Below, one piece after another: positions 6,045 through 8,324 of a DNA stretch of 8,324 nt (positions are counted from its first letter, which is position 1; each line of letters opens with the position of its first letter). Where the stretch lies: assembly GCA_943327965.2 (NCBI GenBank), contig CALPYQ020000049.1, positions 1 to 8,324 of the forward strand. Reading direction: 5' to 3'. The stretch is from Singulisphaera sp. GP187. GTDB lineage: Bacteria > Pseudomonadota > Gammaproteobacteria > Burkholderiales > Burkholderiaceae_C. Made by a program: the position numbers and the translations under genes. Under the pieces are notes generated by a model. That model searched no databases. It worked only from the letters and a program-made list of their open reading frames with translations, and was not told the DNA's origin.

Positions 6045-6518
6045 ATGAAACGCATCACCTCACTCTGCTTGATTATTGGTTTGGTCACCCTGACTGGCTG
6101 TAAATCGATCAATTTGGCCATGGCGCCGCAAGCCGAAACCAAGCCACTCATGGCCCCTTTGGTTGAAAAGCGCGAAACCATTACCGCCACCGGTTATGCC
6201 GTGGTGGCCGTGCAAAACCACAAAAACCCTGCACAGCAACGCTTGATGGCCATTCGCGCCTCCAAGTTGGATGCCTATCGCAACCTCACTGAACAAGTCT
6301 ACGGCCAGCAGTTGGATGCCAGCTCTACCGTGGCTGACATGGTGGTGACCAACGACACCTTCCGTACCAAAGTTGAAGGTGTCATTTACGGTGCGCGTTT
6401 GGTCAGCATTACGCCTGTGGGCGAGGACACCTACGAAACCACTTTGTCTTTGGACAAAGACGTGGTGCAAGACTTGCGAGTTTTGTACATGAGCCAATTG
6501 GCGGTCAAGAATCGCTAA
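6045..6518 (+). CDS. flgP: FlgP-type outer-membrane lipoprotein (LPP20 family)
   Basis: This 157-aa lipoprotein has a signal peptide MKR + hydrophobic core ending in the lipobox L-T-G-C, with lipidation at Cys19. The mature part contains the LPP20/FlgP pattern: TATGYAVVAVQ (about residues 46-56), the helix QQRLMAIRASKLDAYRNLTEQVYG, then VVTNDTFRTKVEGVIYGARLVS and a final ETTLSLDKDVVQDL strand-helix. In Vibrio, FlgP is needed for the outer rings of the sheathed sodium-driven flagellum, and related proteins form the basal disk in Campylobacter. Here it follows a divergent sigma-54 activator and precedes a FlgT-like gene (42-base gap), which supports a flagellar ring role. Lys follows the lipidated Cys, so there is no Asp inner-membrane retention signal. 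The partner FlgO is not seen in this window. Confidence 0.8.
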   Translation: MKRITSLCLIIGLVTLTGCKSINLAMAPQAETKPLMAPLVEKRETITATGYAVVAVQNHKNPAQQRLMAIRASKLDAYRNLTEQVYGQQLDASSTVADMVVTNDTFRTKVEGVIYGARLVSITPVGEDTYETTLSLDKDVVQDLRVLYMSQLAVKNR

Positions 6519-6539
6519 TCGTGCATCAAAGTCTCTAAG

Positions 6540-6558
6540 AGTCATTCAAAGTCATTCA
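6540..6558 (+). repeat. Short tandem repeat just before the FlgT-like start
   Basis: AGTCATTCA occurs at 6540-6548 and 6550-6558, with a period of 10 bases, ending two bases before the ATG at 6561. It occupies the place of the ribosome binding site, where no good Shine-Dalgarno is visible. Its significance is unknown. Confidence 0.45.
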
Positions 6559-6560
6559 TC

Positions 6561-7988
6561 ATGCGCACACGCACAGCCCTGCTCAACACCAAGCCTTGGT
6601 ATTTAGGTGCCTGCATAAGCCTGTGCTTTGGCTTTGGCTTAGGTTTAGGCTTTGCATCGCCTGTCTTTGCACAAGGCGCAGATGCCCCCCTGAGTGCCCA
6701 AGAACGCTTGGATGCCATTCGCCAAAGCTTGGTCGAGGCATCCCTGCAAACACCCACCAAGGTTTTGACCACCAGCTGGATCGATGCCAATGGCAGCCTG
6801 CGCGAAAGCAGCTCCTTCAAAAACGGCATGGAAGTTCGCGGCGTGCGCGTTCTGGCATATGGCCGCGATGAAGTGGGTCAACCCAAAGCACGCTTACAAA
6901 GCACGATAGCCACACCTAGTGTTGCCAAACCGCAAAACGCTGAGCCCGTCCTTGCAACAGCCTCTCCCAAAACTAGCCTTGCTGGTGTCGAGTTAAGTTT
7001 CAAGGGCTTGTTACAAAAACTCAAACAGGCCGTGGTAACGCAAGAAGTGCCACAGGGCCCGCCCGCTTGTACCCACAAAGCTGCGGTGTCCATGAACCAC
7101 TTGGTCAGTTTAGATTTAGACCTCGACCCCAGTTCCAACCCCCTTGTGATGAATGCGGTGTTGTCTCAGCTGCAAGCCCATTGGGTGGAGGCACTGTCGC
7201 CCAATGGCAGTCGGGGTCAAGCCAAGCCTTGGCGCGCGGTGAACAATTTACCGCCGGCTTCCATGTCCAACAAGATGACCGCATACGAGCGCGCCCTTGT
7301 CAGCAGCCGCCCCCTTGCTATGCCTTGGCATGCCAGCCTCAAGGTTCGCACAGAAGTTTTGCCATCACAAGGCCTCGAAATTCCATTCACCTTTAGGCAC
7401 CCTAGCTTGGCTTTGCACCTTGATTTTGAAATGCTAGGCACGGAAGGCCAGTCTGCCAAATTTGAAGACCACTACAGTTTGGTCATTGACTTGGTGCGCA
7501 ACGAATGGTCGCCAGCCCAGCTGAGCAGCGAAAGTCGCGAACTGATTCAATCGCAACTTCAAACTTGGCGCACCCATGCCGAGCAATGGCTCAGTTGCCA
7601 ACACCACACGCCTTCAGTTACTGCCGTGAATGGCCAGCAAATTGAAATCAATGTGGGCAGCATGGTCGGTGTGAAGCAAGGCGACGAATGGTTGGTGGCC
7701 AACCCCGCTTTCTTCCCTAAAGAGTTGGTTGGTAAAAACGGTGCGCCGCAAACACTGCTGGCCCGAGTGCAATCTGTGACACCTTTCAATTCCCAATTGG
7801 TGGTTTTGGCGGGGCCGGTTCAATCGGTGCAGGCCAACTGGCGCGCCTGGCCTACCGAAACCATTTTGAAAGAGCCCAGCTTGCAAACTGCAAGTTCAGC
7901 CTCCTACATTCGTGAAGCGACGCCCGCTAAACGCCCTCTCAAACCCTTGGTCAATTCAAGCCCTGGCTTGGGTGCGGCCGCCTACTGA
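6561..7988 (+). CDS. FlgT-like periplasmic flagellar ring protein
   Basis: This 475-aa exported protein has an Arg-containing N-terminus, a hydrophobic Gly/Phe/Leu core and a probable cleavage site after SPVFA (Ala37). The mature start (about residues 45-105) has the FlgT N-domain pattern: a helix AQERLDAIRQSLVEASLQ followed by TTSWIDANGSLRESSSFKNG and EVRGVRVLAYGRD strands. The C-terminal part (about 352-400) has QQIEINVGSMVGVKQGDEW, like the FlgT C-domain. FlgT forms the H ring around the basal body in Vibrio, and its usual length is about 380 aa, so the central region here is longer and diverged. The mature chain contains just two cysteines (about 170 and 346) flanking the middle, possibly a disulfide. 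The gene follows flgP by 42 bases with no clear Shine-Dalgarno, and no other in-frame Met occurs before residue 91. The assignment rests on hand-recognised patterns plus position. Confidence 0.65.
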   Translation: MRTRTALLNTKPWYLGACISLCFGFGLGLGFASPVFAQGADAPLSAQERLDAIRQSLVEASLQTPTKVLTTSWIDANGSLRESSSFKNGMEVRGVRVLAYGRDEVGQPKARLQSTIATPSVAKPQNAEPVLATASPKTSLAGVELSFKGLLQKLKQAVVTQEVPQGPPACTHKAAVSMNHLVSLDLDLDPSSNPLVMNAVLSQLQAHWVEALSPNGSRGQAKPWRAVNNLPPASMSNKMTAYERALVSSRPLAMPWHASLKVRTEVLPSQGLEIPFTFRHPSLALHLDFEMLGTEGQSAKFEDHYSLVIDLVRNEWSPAQLSSESRELIQSQLQTWRTHAEQWLSCQHHTPSVTAVNGQQIEINVGSMVGVKQGDEWLVANPAFFPKELVGKNGAPQTLLARVQSVTPFNSQLVVLAGPVQSVQANWRAWPTETILKEPSLQTASSASYIREATPAKRPLKPLVNSSPGLGAAAY

Positions 7989-8003
7989 TTGTTAGAGTTT
8001 GTC

Positions 8004-8324
8004 ATGACACACGCTTTAAGCCACGCCCAAACAATGATGACCCAAACTTTGCAGATGACACGAAAAGTTTGCACATTGGCAGCCCTGTCTTGTGCTTTGG
8101 CTTCTTCTGCTTTGGCATCGGTATCGCCTGAAGAAAAACCAGCAACGGCCGCCATGCCCACCTACACAGTGGCTCAAAGCACGCCAATTGATCGAGTCAT
8201 TCAAACGGTTTATGCCAACAGCCCACTGAATGCGGCCGTCTTAAGAAAAGTGTTGGCCGACGCCAACCCCAAAGTCATCACTGGCAACCCACAACAGCGC
8301 GTCAAAGCTGGCACCACCCTCATG
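8004..8324 (+). CDS. Secreted protein with possible FimV/LysM-like segment, 3' end beyond the window
   Basis: An open frame of 107 codons runs off the window end. A signal peptide is evident at about residues 18-39 (MTRKVCTLAALSCALASSALA), with cleavage before SVSPEE. The following region has YTVAQSTPIDRVIQ (54-67), an NPKVITGNP segment (88-96) and VKAGTTLM (100-107), which resembles the end of LysM-like domains of the FimV type (NP...G...L-x-x-G-x-x-L), a peptidoglycan-binding fold. That match is weak and the protein is incomplete. The start is uncertain: 8004, 8034, 8037 and 8055 are all in frame, and 8055 gives the most typical signal peptide, but none has a good ribosome binding site. It starts 15 bases after the FlgT-like gene, so it probably belongs to the flgP operon and acts in the periplasm or cell wall. 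Confidence 0.6.
   Translation, partial: MTHALSHAQTMMTQTLQMTRKVCTLAALSCALASSALASVSPEEKPATAAMPTYTVAQSTPIDRVIQTVYANSPLNAAVLRKVLADANPKVITGNPQQRVKAGTTLM

Noticed and set aside
6600..6660. Degenerate hexamer repeats (CTTTGG-like) near the start of the FlgT-like gene
   Set aside because: They encode the Gly/Phe/Leu core of the signal peptide; codon repetition explains them without a separate DNA element.

Overview
The window is a flagellar locus from a Gram-negative bacterium. Every recognisable protein belongs to, or plausibly serves, the flagellum: the export gate (FliP, FliQ, FliR, FlhB), a sigma-54 activator of the FleQ/FlrA type, and outer-membrane/periplasmic proteins resembling the FlgP/FlgT ring components. 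Balanced base composition, heavy use of TTG for leucine and the protein similarities suggest a proteobacterium, perhaps a betaproteobacterium of the Burkholderiales. That placement is an inference from style only. No RNA genes, insertion sequences, CRISPR arrays or integrase remnants were seen.

Layout. Bases 1-2507 (+) hold the end of fliP and complete fliQ, fliR and flhB, tightly packed (fliQ and fliR share one base). Bases 2532-4617 (+) continue the same apparent operon with three genes I do not recognise. The first two encode soluble, acidic, clearly paralogous proteins of 179 and 180 aa. The third encodes a 326-aa single-pass membrane protein with a long coiled coil, and its first codons and ribosome binding site are a copy of those of the second gene. 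A perfect 12-bp stem terminator (4628-4657) ends this operon and abuts the stop codon of the convergent gene. Bases 4656-5843 (-) encode a compact sigma-54 activator: AAA+ domain plus FleQ-like HTH, with no N-terminal receiver-like domain. A roughly 200-base divergent control region (5844-6044) carries a good sigma-70-type promoter on each strand and a weak sigma-54-like site. Bases 6045-8324 (+) encode a FlgP-type lipoprotein, a FlgT-like periplasmic protein, and the start of a secreted protein with a possible FimV/LysM-like segment, cut by the window end.

How it fits together. FliP/Q/R and FlhB form the inner-membrane export gate, and FlhB switches substrate class by self-cleavage (here at an NPEH rather than NPTH site). 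The activator probably controls flagellar promoters. FlgP and the FlgT-like protein probably build or stabilise an outer ring around the basal body. The most novel part is the unrecognised cassette behind flhB: two paralogous soluble proteins and one membrane-anchored coiled-coil protein, apparently made on the same transcript as the export gate and therefore candidates for an uncharacterised flagellar assembly, scaffolding or positioning module.
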